From: Brachynemurus nebulosus | Taxonomy: Eukaryota > Arthropoda > Insecta > Neuroptera > Myrmeleontidae | Reading direction: 5' to 3' | Assembly: GCA_035578155.1 (NCBI GenBank) | Contig: JAPWDM010000001.1 | Coordinates: forward strand, 162,041,498-162,105,497 | DNA length: 64,000 nucleotides | In this document: in pieces, positions 42,314 to 56,406 of the stretch | How positions within the stretch are numbered: position 1 is the first letter of the stretch | Layout: every line of letters begins with the position of its first letter | The notes under the pieces: generated by a model | Database searches by the model: none | What the model was told of the DNA's origin: nothing | Seen by the model: the letters and a program-made list of their open reading frames with translations, nothing else | Program-made: the position numbers and the translations under genes

Positions 42314-42759
42314 CTGTCCACTGTACGGAACTCTAATTTTGCGAGCCCACAACTCGCTCTTGATCGATTTTTCCTTTCTTAACTAGATATTCCCCTTAAA
42401 GTAAAAACTTACTATTTATTATTCTATATTCGTATAACTCTAATTACGTGTATGGTTTGTATGATAGCGCGTGACAAGTTTTATCAGTTTTTTTTTTTTT
42501 TTTCGTTTCATCTTACGGTATATGTACTTGAATGTAACTGATGCAGTGAGATCACAGACACACCTCGTATCCACTATCAACATATGTGGCATTGAAACAT
42601 TGTAGGCAATATGAACATTAACATTAACTTTCAGAATCAATATATGACAATAAAATGTGTATTTATTTTGTTATTAAAATTCAAGAAAATGTCTGATAAT
42701 GCAACTGTACTTTATACGCGATTATATACCATGGTGTTCTGTGAATATTTTCCCATATA

Positions 42760-44094
42760 GCTAGGGAGCTGGTGGACATTTCGGTATATGAGTTCATCGT
42801 CGTTGATACTAATATGTTATATAGTTTACTAGTGTGCGAATAAGGAAAAATTAGAGCAGAGTTTAAATGATGCTGTCTTTTCTTGAAAATGAATTTTGAA
42901 AATGAGAAGAATAAGAAAGCTCCCTTAAATTACACCATCGTGTCTGCTATTGATATATTATGGTGTTAAGGGCGGTAAGTATATAATAAATTGGTAAAAG
43001 GCAGACGTCTAAATTGCTGGATTTAAAAAAAAATAATAATGAGAAATTTATTTTTAAAAAAATATTTTAAAGAAAAATACAGCAATATAGACGTCTGCCT
43101 TCCACAAATTTATTATAAACTTACCGCCCTTAACACCATATATCAATGGCAGACACGATGATGTAATTTAAGGGAGCATTCTTATTCTCTTAATTTTCAA
43201 AATTCATTTTCAAGAAAAGTCAGCACCATCTGAACTCTGCTCTAATTTTTCCTTATTCGCACAGTAGTAAACTATATAACATATTAGGGTGCATTTACAC
43301 TGCGCGCTATGCGATGCGAGGCTTTGCTATGCGACGCAATGCTATGAAAACAAACATTTAAGAACATATTTGAATGTGCACATTGCGCGCTATGGACAGC
43401 GATGCGATGCTATGCTAGTAGCAGCTTTTATACGCAACAATTTAGTATGTTTGATTTTATCGCCTGAACTCGCCAGTATTGTGCTATTCAGTCATCAGTG
43501 ATGGGTGTGGTAAAACTTATGAAGTCATTCGATGTCGTTCACCAGTATGGCGTCAAAACTATACAAAGCAATAAAATAGAAAAGATGAAAATATATTTTT
43601 TATATACTATTTATAAATTTTTAATCGACATTAAAAATTTTGATACTAAATTAAACTTATTATTGATAATTGAAAAGAAAAATTGAAAATTTTGAATTAT
43701 TGCTATTGTATATCTATTTTAAATATAACTTTATAACTTTTTCAAATTTTCGTGGTCGTTTTCAACATTGATGTCAACAATCGATGTTTCGATATTTTTA
43801 TAAGAACATCGATGGTTCGATGGCGAAAAATTAAAAGAATCGATAGTTCGATGTTGATGTTTTTTACCGACATCACCCATCCCTAGTCTCATGATCACCC
43901 GCTATGAAATACAATGCTAGATTGAGCAAGCAGTGTGAACACATCTTGAAACATAGAAAAAGTTAATAGCATAGCCTAGCATCGCATAGCAAAGCCTCGC
44001 ATTGCATAGCGCGCAGTGAGAATGCACCCTTAGTATCAATAACGATGAAATCATATACCGAAATGCTCACCAACTCCCTAGCTAATATATCATT
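42760..44094. mobile_element. Family D foldback, right arm split by another element
   Basis: The left arm (42760-43015: CTAGGGAGCTGGTGGACATT ... TTAAGGGCGGTAAGTATATA ... GGCAGACGTCT) is mirrored by 43084-43286 plus 44033-44094. The short loop is AT-rich. The right arm is interrupted exactly after ACATATTA by the element at 43287-44029 and resumes TAGTATCAATAACGATG. Confidence 0.85.
43287..44029. mobile_element. PIF/Harbinger-like MITE, TTA duplication
   Basis: GGGTGCATTTACACTGCGCG at the left and CGCGCAGTGAGAATGCACCC at the right; next to both are GCTATGCGATGCGAGGC-type sequences in inverted order. TTA flanks both sides (43284-43286, 44030-44032). The intact left arm of family D shows the unoccupied site with one TTA. 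A 3-bp TTA duplication fits PIF/Harbinger. The inside holds another hAT-like patch, CAGTGATGGGTG...CACCCATCCCTAG, with clustered ATCGAT/TTCGATG motifs. Confidence 0.8.
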
Positions 44095-44339
44095 CCGTTT
44101 AAGGGGCTTAAAACTAGAGGTGGTTAAAACTTAATTTTTTTAGGTATCTTCAAAATATTCACTTATTATTACATGAGAGGTTTGTAATATTTTTCGAATA
44201 AATTTGGGTCTAACGAAAATTTGTTGCCTAGCAATTTAACGAGAACTGTCAACTAACAAGAACGCGACAGCGAAGCTGAAGTGTTTTTGAGTTGACAGTT
44301 CTTCTTTTAGAAAACACAAACGTTTTTATTTGTAGAAAA

Positions 44340-45439
44340 CACAAATTTATTAAAAAAAAAAAAAAAAAAAATATAAAATTCAAGTGTAGGTAATACGGTA
44401 AGACAATTTAACAAATAAAATAAATTATTATAATTTATATTATTTATTTAATACATTGTTACTATGGTTCTGAAATCAGCTAAATTTACCAATACGAATT
44501 TGTGTTTTGTTTTATCGTGTTTACCTACAATAATTTGACCAATGAAATGTTCTGTACCAATTTTTTTGCTGTAAAAATCTGTCCTACCATTTTTTTTCAC
44601 GCTAAAAGTGAAAAAACTACAATATTCTTATGGGACTTGATACACATGAATTAAATTGTTCTTGAAAATTTCAATTTAATGAGAATCAATTTAGTTAGAA
44701 TATTATGTTCCATTCTGGAGTGTAGTCGATTTATATTAATATACATTTAAATTCAGACTAAAAGTTTACCTATGTATAGTCGCATTTTTATCAAATGCAA
44801 ATGATTCATGGCTTTGGAATTTAAAAATGAAACTTTGTTATTTATCAAAGGTATTTATCATCCTTTTTCAATACATTTGGTAGTAGATCTAGTAAAAGAT
44901 AGCGATATTACAAACATGTCTGCTATGTTGTTATACGTGCATGCATGCGTTCCTATTGCATGAAATCATTTTCATTTGGTAAAAATATTACTATAATAGA
45001 GACTTTTCAACGATAAAAAATTAGGCATAGTCACTAATACGGTACTGGTGATAGGCTTATTCTACTTACTTTTTTTTTAATACGGTATATATTATAAACT
45101 CCTCAAAGTTTTTTTAGTTACCACTTTCCCGATTAGTATCAGCCTAATTATTTAATTTAAATACTTAGATGTTTATATATATTTTCAAACATTTCATCAT
45201 GTCACCAACGAGAAGTCTTAAAATTAAACATGGATAATTAATAAGCAGAACAAGGAAATATTATATTATATCTATGATACGAATGAGTGGGACAAAATAG
45301 AGAATTATTTAATTTTATCGCAGTATTTTAAACAATAAATTAATATGTGAAAGACAATACCGTTACTGTATCAACTTATACTTAAAACTGTAACAAAGAA
45401 TTTTATTAAAATTTTATCACAAAACTATTAATTGGTAAC
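44340..45439. other. No gene recognised
   Basis: AT-rich spacer; nothing identifiable. Confidence 0.4.
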
Positions 45440-45677
45440 CAGGGCCGGATTTATATAAGGGCATTTGAAGCACGTGTTCCGGGGCCTCCACACAATAGAG
45501 GCTTCCACAAAATCTCAAAATAGAGAAATAAAATAGAAAAAATAAGAACACTTTTTGTTTTATTTCTTGCTCGTAAACACTGTTTCTCGGGAAAATTATA
45601 AAAATTTCCTCTGGAGTACTCAGGTGTCACCACATAACAAGTACCAACTGGCCTCTACAGAGGTAAATCCGGCCCTG
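45440..45677. mobile_element. hAT-like MITE
   Basis: CAGGGCCGGATTTAT at the left and GTAAATCCGGCCCTG at the right are 15-bp inverted repeats with one or two mismatches. No 8-bp target duplication is evident. No coding capacity. Confidence 0.6.
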
Positions 45678-45830
45678 TTCCGGCCCGAAACTATCAAAAA
45701 TTTTATCATTATTTTTTATAATTACTTTTCCAATCAATTTTAATAATTACTTTTCACTTTATTTGATAAATGAATAGTTGATCAATTGAACTAGAATTCA
45801 TTATAATTATCTGACAATATTTTATCTTAA

Positions 45831-45996
45831 CAACACCTTGACGATTATAACCGACAATGATAAAACGCCCAACTGGTACACTATTTTGACAGCTAGTACA
45901 CTCTATATAAAACTGTTGACGTCCTACGACGTGGTGCGTGAGTTAGTAAGGCTCTATTTGACGTCTTATGACATTAATGACTGTCAAGGTGTTAAT
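45831..45996. repeat. Small inverted-repeat element
   Basis: AACACCTTGAC and GTCAAGGTGTT bracket about 155 bp that also contains TGACGTC...GACGTC motifs and ATTATAACCGACAATGA. Probably a tiny MITE; the 75-codon frame crossing it is not credible. Confidence 0.45.
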
Positions 45997-46337
45997 GAGC
46001 TAAATAAAATTAAAAATATAACATTTCTAAAAACTAAAAATGTTCACCTTTCTTTCCTGGATTAATAGTTTAACAAATTTAATTTGGTAAGGTATAAAAT
46101 ACCCATCCTTAAAAGGATTTTAACTTAAATGTGTATTGTACATTAAAAATAAAGACAAATAGTATGACATTTAATGTAAGTCTATCACAGCACTTCTATA
46201 GTAAGTCACTAATCAGCAAGACAACTAGACAAGACGATTTTTGTTGCGATTAATGTAGAGAAAAATATGTGCAAAAAATTACTAGATTTTAAAGCAAGAT
46301 TTATACAATTGCAAATTAAAGATTATCATTTATCAAT

Positions 46338-46449
46338 ATACTTACAAGTAAAAATATGTACACCATGTAAGCATATCTGTTCATTGTTGATGTATACTTA
46401 CAAGTAAAAATATGTACATCATGTAAGCATATCTGTTCATTGTTGATGT
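46338..46449. repeat. Two tandem 56-bp units
   Basis: ATACTTACAAGTAAAAATAT ... TGTTCATTGTTGATGT is repeated with a single difference (CACC/CATC). Confidence 0.9.
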
Positions 46450-49337
46450 AATCGACATGAAAATTTTATATAAAACAAGATTTATATCGATTTGCTGAAT
46501 AGCAGCCTATCGATAAGAACATGAACATGACACAAAACAGACATAAATAAATCTGCTAACCTATGTTTTTGTTTTTGTTTATCTATTAAATTGTGAATTT
46601 TTCAATAGAAAAAAAAAATACCTAAGGTAATTTAGTGATCGACTAGTGATAAAAATTTTAACACTATGAGGCTCGGGCACTTTCATAGTAAACTTCCCCG
46701 GAAACCGACAATATTTTTAAAGAAACTTTTGTATAAACAAATACAAAAATGATTCAACATGTACATATATGTGATACGTAGGTACATACATATATTTGAC
46801 ATTTAGATATATTCAAATCAATTAGAGAATTACAGAAAGTAAATAGATAACAAACTGGTAAAAATAAATTTAAAAAAAACAAAAAACAAACAAATACTTT
46901 TATTATTAGTTTTTATATTGTTTATTTTAAAATTTTTTATAGAAACCAAGAGAATAGTGTGTGTTGGTGTTTATGTGAGTTGATTATATACACAACGGTG
47001 TGGTAACATCGCACACATACATAATGCGTAATCAATTAATCATGTTGATCGGGATTGGCCTCTGCGGTTGTTTTGATTATTTTCGGCTGCCGAAGCCATG
47101 GGACTGAAAGTGTTAAAGCAAACTGGTAAAAAGTGCATCGATCTATACCTATCTATTTATGGCAAACTTTTGTAAAAAATACTAATATGGAATGACCGCT
47201 TGCCCAATCAATTATGGTGTCATTATATTTAACACTTACTTACACCTACTTGTTAAAACGAACCTTAAGCCCATTAATTAATTACCTTATTTTTAAAATT
47301 TTGGATCACTAAGTGGACAGACTGCAAAGTGGAGAACACCTAAATAAATACCTTTTGCTCAAGATTAAATGCTAAAAAAATTATTTTAAAAAGCATTAAC
47401 TCTTTAAGAATACATATATTTAAAATATAAATACCTAATTCAAAAGTTTCTTAGTATAAAAAGCTTCCTAAAATACTTTGAAATAAAAAAAATATATAAA
47501 ATTAAAATTAAGAATTAAAAAAAGAATAATAAAAATGTATTTTTAAACAATTTGGAAAAAAGTTAAAGAGTAATAAAAGAAAAAAATACAAAAAACAGCC
47601 AATTTTAATTTCTGATATTAATTGGTACTTCTTTGGAGATTTAGAATTACATAATCCCTAACGTACCAATCACCTTAAAACACTAACTCGACAATTCCCA
47701 GAGTTATTTGGAGGTAACAGATGTTTTCAATTTTTTTCAACGATAAGACAATTAAATCTTCACGTTCTGTTACAACAATTAGAAGGCTAATAGATGACTT
47801 TATATTTCTTTCTTGTGACAACTCTATACTATAAGTTAAACAAACAAATTAATACAGTTTACAATTAAAAATGTCTGTCACCTACAGGTGACACTGGGAA
47901 TTGCCGAGCTAATCGCTACTCATTAAATTTTTAATATCTTATTTAACATTTATTCCAGACTTCTGGTATAATATTTCTAAATATAACCGTTGCTTATAAA
48001 CTTTTTATTTTTTTGTTAAAATTTTTCAACAATATGTAGGTAACTATATACAATTAATTTTAAATAAATAAATTGTTTGAGAAGGTACTATCAAACTCCA
48101 TTCATTTGTGTATTTTCCGAAATGGTGTTAGCGAAACTTCTCATTTATTATAGCACAATGTATAAGAACTCATATGAATTTAAATTCTTATGAGCAACGA
48201 GGTATTGTGCATAAATTAAAATTTAAGATTCTGCAAGTAATTTAAAAATTTTGTAACAATACTTGGTAGTGGTTTTGAACACATGATCTTGGTAATATGA
48301 ATTGAATACACCTCGCATCCAACTTGACCATGTCATACACTACTCACATATCTTTTATTTTTAATACATATTTTGTGTAGTGTAAAATAGTCTTACTGTT
48401 TACTATCGTATTAATTACAATTTATACTACTGCCTCCAATTTATATCAATTGTCTATGCAATTTTTGTAAAATTAAAGTAATTATTATTTCCCTATTTCA
48501 AATAATACATATATTTAATTACATTATTGGTTTTAAAATCAATTAATTACGTTAGTAATTGCAACAAGATTATAATAAGATTTGCCGATTTTCTGGTATA
48601 GAAACGATTCATATTTGGTCGATTTTATACATATAATATCAGCCGATAGTTTCAAGAAGTCATACAAAACTGTTGCTAGATGCACGTAAATTTGATTATT
48701 AGCGTACACGAAACTAGTAAATAGCTATTATTTTTGTGCATTGATTTTTTAAACACGCTGCACAAGAAGTTGAGCTGCTTCGAATCTAATTAATTGGTGT
48801 TTCGAACCAAAATTGATAAAACGGAACATTCGTAGAATCACTTCCATGTCTGTCTGCTGCAGACGATTTCCCATCAGACTATTCAACGTAAAAAATTAAA
48901 ATTAAAAAATTAAATGTATGTACAATGAAAATATACAAAGTTGCATTTTGATTTTAGGGATTGATTACAAAGGCTAAGTTGAGAAAAAGGAAAATTTTTT
49001 TTCAAGGACTTCGTGTAAGATCTTAGTGAAAAGCTTATTTGAAGCACGAACTCACTAAGGTGTATTCTGTTATGTTTTATTTTAATCAATCTTTTTTCTT
49101 TTTAAATGCCTTTAATTTACAGGCAAAATTTACAGACTTATAATAATACGATTATATACCTACCTATAATATTTTTCCCTAAGTTTATATTTTCACTTTT
49201 ATATTTAAATTGTTTTGGAAGGAAATTGAATTTTTTAAAATATCTGAGAAAATAACTAAAAATAAAGAAAAATTTCATTAAATGTCAGGTGTTTCTTTTC
49301 ATAAGTCTTGTTTAATATAATATGTAAATTGTTCAAT

Positions 49338-49343
<6 letters not shown>
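46450..49343. other. No gene recognised
   Basis: Low-complexity AT-rich DNA. A GC-richer patch at about 47030-47110 carries a 21-codon frame only. A fragment of the GGGTTCCGTAC-type insect repeat is at about 48812-48880. Confidence 0.4.

Positions 49344-49404
<61 letters not shown>
49344..49404. repeat. (TA)n microsatellite
   Basis: About 30 units. Confidence 0.95.
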
Positions 49405-49408
<4 letters not shown>

Positions 49409-49689
49409 AAAAAAACTGTAATTTTTCAGAAACAATCAACTCGCTTACTCGCTTACATGCATTAATCTAATGTTCAGTCCACATCAATTCAAGTGTGTAT
49501 ATGTTGCATAAAGTTGCGTAACTGTTGCAGTAGTAGTAGATGTTTTAGTTTTGGTAGTAGCGTGGATTTTGTTTAACTTCTTTTGTTACTTTTGTTTAAT
49601 GCTACTTTTACTATATTTCCATAAATAAGTCAAAAATGATGCATATAAACACACAAAACGATAAAGACGTTTTGAAACTTTAAGTACAT

Positions 49690-50290
49690 GGGTTTTCCAA
49701 AATGACTAACTTGAAATTTTACCTGCAACTTCTTAGAGAGGCGGTACACAAGATTTTTGAAATTGATTAACAAATATATTTTTTCTACTCCTGTTGAAGA
49801 ACACACTCATTACATACCCGTTAATTGTTGAGAAAGTTAGGCATTATTTAAAGGTGTGGAGAAATGATCATTACTCAATAACTTTTTGATCAATGAAATC
49901 ACAGTATTAACCATTATTCAATGGGTTTGCGACTGTTTTGTGAATAATGTATGTATCATCTTTTAATTTAATATATGTTGCGTAGTAACGTCTAAGTAAA
50001 CAAGGTAGTTTGTATTTTGTTTTCATCGTTTGTACATATATAAACATTTAATGACATTAGAGATAGGTTAAAAATTGTACTCTTTTGATTTAAAATTTAT
50101 ATTCAATTTTATTTAAATCAAAAAGGAAAAAAGTCGTAGAAAAAATATCGTATTCTACTCGCTTGCAATGGCTATTACTCACTCAGATGCATTACGACAC
50201 TGGCATCGTAAACTCGGCTCGTGTCGAAATTTCATCTTCGTGAGTAATAGCTATCATTACCAACTTGTTAAATAATATATCTACTATTTT
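49690..50290 (-). mobile_element. Family N dispersed repeat, reversed copy
   Basis: Reverse complement of the 35800-36310 copy over most of its length (for example TTTTTCTACTCCTGTTGAAG, GTTGAGAAAGTTAGGCATTA, GTCGTAGAAAAAATATCGTA), and shares ACTTCTTAGAGAGGCGGTAC with the copy at 25.5 kb. Confidence 0.65.
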
Positions 50291-50394
50291 ATAAAATTTT
50301 GATTTTTTTGTCGATTTTCAAATATTTTTTTTTTCAAACTGGTATTATTTCGCGACAAATCAATATTTTGTTAACAAACTTGTGTATTTCATTA

Positions 50395-52082
<1,688 letters not shown>

Positions 52083-53214
52083 ATTTTATGGCTTCTGTTT
52101 GAAAATTGTTACGCTGCACACTATGAACCGCGTTGAAAAAGAAGTGGCTGTATTTGACCTGCTCCCGCGCCGCCATTTTGTTTTATACATTGGGAGAAAA
52201 ATTTGTTTGTGTACTCCAGATTACGTATAATATACACTCAAAGTTTTATATTGATTGCGTTATTCGTTACGGAGAAAATTACTTGCAAATAAAACCTTCT
52301 TTTCTGACATTTCATAGTAAAGAACATCGTACGGAATTAATTTAGTGCTGTAGACTGTGGATCGCGCATTATGTTAAAAAATGGATATGTATATTCAATG
52401 TAAATTAATCCCATATTTTAATGGGAAAGCAGGTGCTCTATTTGATTTGAATTCATAAATACGACGTGCTTGTACTTATCTTAAACGGCATACCTTACCC
52501 TGGCTAGCAACCCTGGCCGTGAATGTATGTCGTGAATATATTATATTCATACACATGAAACAAATGGTAGATACGAGTACATGTACTTATAAAAATGTTC
52601 GATATCAATTAAAATTAACCCCACAAGCATCCCTGCTTATTAAAAATGATATATTTTCTAAAATGTGCGTCTAATTTTAATTAATTAAAATATTTAAGTT
52701 GTCGTTAAAGTATCCAATGATAAAAATCTTGATATAGGTTAATTATATTATATTTTAAAAAATAATTAAATGAAATTAATATTCAATGAAATTTTATAAG
52801 CAGCAGGTTTTACAATAATTATAAAAATTCAATAAATAAAAAAGATATTAAAAATTTTAAATATTTTCAAAAATGATGCATGTTAAGGGAGTTGACCTTT
52901 AGAATATACAGCTATAGTAACATACCATGTGTCAAGGCATAATGGGCTTTATCCGACCAAGTATTTGTGTAGATATCCGATATCTGGAACTGATATTTTT
53001 TTTTAATTTGTAGGATAACCCTATAACGGATAATGAAATCAACATCAATAAGAATATATGGAACATATTTTTTGCTTTATTAGCATTTTTCAACCTTTTT
53101 TTAGCCACGGTCTGGTACAATTTTAGATAATTTTATAAAGATTTTATAAACAGATACGATTCCACGTGATGATTATGAATTTTCTAAATTGCATTTAAAT
53201 TTAATATAATAATT
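52083..53214. other. No gene recognised; GC-richer patch with a YY1/Pho-like site
   Basis: At about 52163-52182 the sequence CGCGCCGCCATTTTG contains the YY1/Pho consensus. It lies in a less AT-rich stretch (52080-52330) that looks promoter- or 5'UTR-like but has no identified exon. Confidence 0.3.
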
Positions 53215-53540
53215 AAAAGCAATTATTTAATTTTAAACAGAATTATTGTTGCTAGGAATCATTTGTGTCATAAATTGAAATAGGGTTAGGACATCCAATA
53301 AGAAAAAAAATATTTTCGACTGCTAGGTCTCCCATGTAATTCAGATAATATCGACATTTTCTTATGATTTAGAGAAATGTTTAGAAGCCATTCTTTAATT
53401 TCAAATAGAATTATTATATCTTGGAATCATACCCGCCATTAGTTGGAATAACATTTGGTCGTGTAATGTGAAATGTCGTTTTCCGACCACTTCGCGTACC
53501 ATGTATTTCATATAAGGGGCTTCACCACACTTTCTTAAGG
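53215..53540 (+). repeat. Family O dispersed repeat
   Basis: Contains CCGCCATTAGTTGGAATAAC, TCGTGTAATGTGAAATGTCG and TTTTCCGACCACTTCGCG, shared with 30838-31045 (reversed) and 54027-54125. Confidence 0.6.
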
Positions 53541-54026
53541 GGGCTCACCAATCCAGAAATTGCAAAAAATGGACTTTTTTGTTTATATATTTTCTTATAG
53601 TTAACTATACTTATGAGAAATCATTTTAAACGCGTTTTTCTCGAAATGACTTTTTTCGACACCTGTGTCAAGATTAGTCTAAATCTATTTATCCAAATTA
53701 GCTCAAATTTGGACAAAATATTTACAACACATTTCCCTATTGGCTCAACCACAACCAGATTTTTTGGATAAAATATGGCCATTCTATAACCAATTTTATC
53801 AAAAAAAAAATGGTAAAATTTCAGAACTATTTTTTAAACTGCCGCTATTTTGTTTCTATACATGCAAAATTGCTAATTCTGTTTCCGCCAATAACCATAT
53901 ACTCATATAGATTAAGAATTTTTTTTCACTTTTTTCCTGCAGATGCTCCTGAGCTTCAAAATCCTGTCACAAGTAGAAGCACTTTTTTTAGATACTTAAC
54001 TATATATTCCTCGCAATTTTTTAATT
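53541..54026. other. No gene recognised
   Basis: Spacer between two family O copies; a 72-codon frame at 53810-54028 lacks features. Confidence 0.4.
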
Positions 54027-54125
54027 AAACAGAATTATTGTTTTCTGGAATCATCTCCACCCATAGTTGGAATAACATTTACAATTAGTCGTGTAATATG
54101 AAATCTCGTTTTCCGACTACTTGCA
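54027..54125 (+). repeat. Family O fragment
   Basis: AAACAGAATTATTGTTTTCTG, CCATAGTTGGAATAACATTT and TCGTTTTCCGACTACTTGC match the copy at 53215. Confidence 0.6.
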
Positions 54126-54269
54126 ACCATAACGGTATAGGTTACGGTTATAACGTTTCTGTACCTTAAGACACCTGCGTACGCTATAGATCTTCCAACT
54201 CTGAAGTTCAGCGAAAGCATAATAAAAGAGACTAATGCCCATTTGTCGAACACTTTGTCCATAACAGAT

Positions 54270-54450
54270 GTTATAGGTAGACTATGATGTGATGGAAGTT
54301 AAAATTTGTAAGGTGTGCATCTACAGGCGCCTGGATAGGGGAACTATGTCGATATTTATCTGGAATTGTGAAGAAAAACTGCAAGAAACCTCCACGGGCA
54401 TACCCGACTGTGAGATTTGAACCCTCGACATATCATACCAATAGTTGATC
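54270..54450 (-). repeat. tRNA-like SINE fragment
   Basis: On the minus strand GGTTCAAATCT matches the B box at 10 of 11 positions, followed by a body whose far part (CAATTCCAGATAAATATCGA on minus) matches the 28.4-29.3 kb SINE segment (CCAGATGAATATCGA). Supports a common SINE family. Confidence 0.5.
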
Positions 54451-55527
54451 TCACAATCAATTTAAATAGTAGGTATGTTATACACCAAGGGACTAAAGTG
54501 TGAGTTTTAATCTAGGGTGTGAAGTTTGTTGCCAGAGGGCATATAAAGGCCCCAGGGCAATAAATCACACGAGGGATGAACAAAAACACCCCACAACAGT
54601 AGGGGTGGAATTTTTCACAAAATAATCCGGGAATTTTTTAATAAAATTTCTGGAAAACCTGGAAAAGTCAGGGAATTTGATCTTCAAACATCTATGGCCA
54701 CCATGGGATATCAATCGAATTGTACAATACAATATAACTGTTTGACTTTATCAACAAGTTTAAATTTGTTTTTTCAATTACCTAGTAACGCTATTCAATT
54801 TAGGTTAAATTTCTGTAAATTATGCTAGGCTTAAAAGCGGAAGCAAAATAATTCTTTAGTCCCTTGGGACTAAAAGTGGCACCTATTATGGGGGACTAAA
54901 TTATGTCTCTTAGTCCCGGAATGGCAAAAAAATTTTTACTTCTATTATAACGTCTGCAATTTATGCAACGATTACTTTCCGGTACTTTAATAATGTTTTT
55001 GTCACTATAATTTCTGATATTCATAAATCAGTGGCGGCTATTCCAGGTAAGCGTAGTAGCGCCGCATATCTAAATAACGTACTGTAAAATAAAACGACCA
55101 AACAGCTGCCTCAATAATTCGTGCCACGTTTTATCTTACAGACACAAACTTCCGTGGATTTATTAAAGTACGCAGTGCTATTAAAATTTACATTTTAAAA
55201 AAAAGAACCGGATATAAATTATAAATCCTTAAATTAACAGTAGGCAAAGCTGACGGTCTTATTTATACAAACCTTTGTCGTATGTGGTTCAGTAAAAAGA
55301 TTTATGCATACTAAAGAAGGAGGAACTAAAAACGATAATACTTAGAGCGCTGATTGTCCTACAATTACGCCATTATTAACATAATACATTTATATTATAC
55401 ATCTGCTCAATTATTTTAAGAAATATAATTATATGTACTGGATATTCATTAATATCCAGACGTAAGTACATGCTGTAATCAATGAAGCTATCCGCTTTTT
55501 ATTAAATCTTTATTATACAGACTGTCC
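54451..55527. other. No gene recognised
   Basis: Spacer. CAGTGGCGGCTATTCCAGG near 55030 looks like one hAT end, without a partner. Confidence 0.35.
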
Positions 55528-55531
55528 TTAA

Positions 55532-56402
55532 AGGGATGGTAACGTTAATTCGGCATAAAAAAGACCCACTTTTAAGAATTTTTTCAGACGCTACCCGTAA
55601 TACAAATTTAATTAGTCGATCGTAACATTGTAGTACAACATACGAATAACATTTCTTTAATTTTTTAAAACAAAATATAAATAATTAAGCCAACGGCAGC
55701 AAATTTTCGGAGGCGCCGCGAAAAAAAGTTGTTTGTTGGTGAACAATATAACTCAAGAGTGGATAATCCGAAATAAAAAAAAATGAATGATATCATTAGA
55801 CAACCTCTTTCCTAAGGTATCCCTGGGAGGAATTTTCTTACGATTTTTTAATTTTTGGTGACACTTAGAATTGAAAACACCGATTTTCGTCTAAAAAATT
55901 GACCTATTTGTTATTGTAAAATTAATAATTATCAAAAATAAAAAAAGAGCTCCCAGGGATACCTGGTCTTTTATGTAAGGAAGCTGTATACAAAATTTCA
56001 AAGCAATCGGTTGAGTAGATTTCGATTTAATCGAAATCTACCGGTTCAAAAATGACAAGTGTCAGAAAATCGTTTTATAAAGTTTTGTATACCTGAAAAT
56101 TCAAAATTAAATATGACAAATTTTTTCATATCTACGTCATTGGTTATAGTATACATTAGTATACTTACAAAGACCCATCCATGAATAAAATAATTCAGGG
56201 ATTCCGAGAGCACAAAGCTACGTACCTGCTGGGCAGGGATATAAAAACGTATCGGAGCAACAAACGCTCAAAGTTCTATATCTTAGTTAGTTTCACTCCG
56301 ATTTGTTTTAAATTTTGACACAACAATCTTAAGATGTTGTACAATCACATGAAACAATAAAAAAAATAATGAGAAAAAAAATTTTAATACGTTACCATCC
56401 CC
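55532..56402. mobile_element. TTAA-flanked non-autonomous element, copy 1
   Basis: AGGGATGGTAACG at the left and CGTTACCATCCCC at the right, with TTAA on both sides (55528-55531, 56403-56406). TTAA duplication fits piggyBac or Kolobok. 871 bp, no transposase. Confidence 0.75.
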
Positions 56403-56406
56403 TTAA

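Larger units (their letters stand above)
41270..42380. mobile_element. Composite old non-autonomous element with two insertions
   Basis: The left part (CGTCCGTCTGTCTGTAATAG at 41315) and right part (GTACGGAACTCTAATTTTGCG then CAACTCGCTCTTGATCGA at 42325-42367), with GGTATCATTTAAAAGAGGTA between, match the order of a repeat common in insects. Two younger elements sit inside (41385-41755 and 42171-42313). Confidence 0.45.

Noticed and set aside
45838..46065. 75-codon frame
   Set aside because: Overlaps a small inverted-repeat element; no features.
47039..47104. 21-codon frame MLIGIGLCGCFDYF...
   Set aside because: Too short, no splice donor or promoter that I can support.
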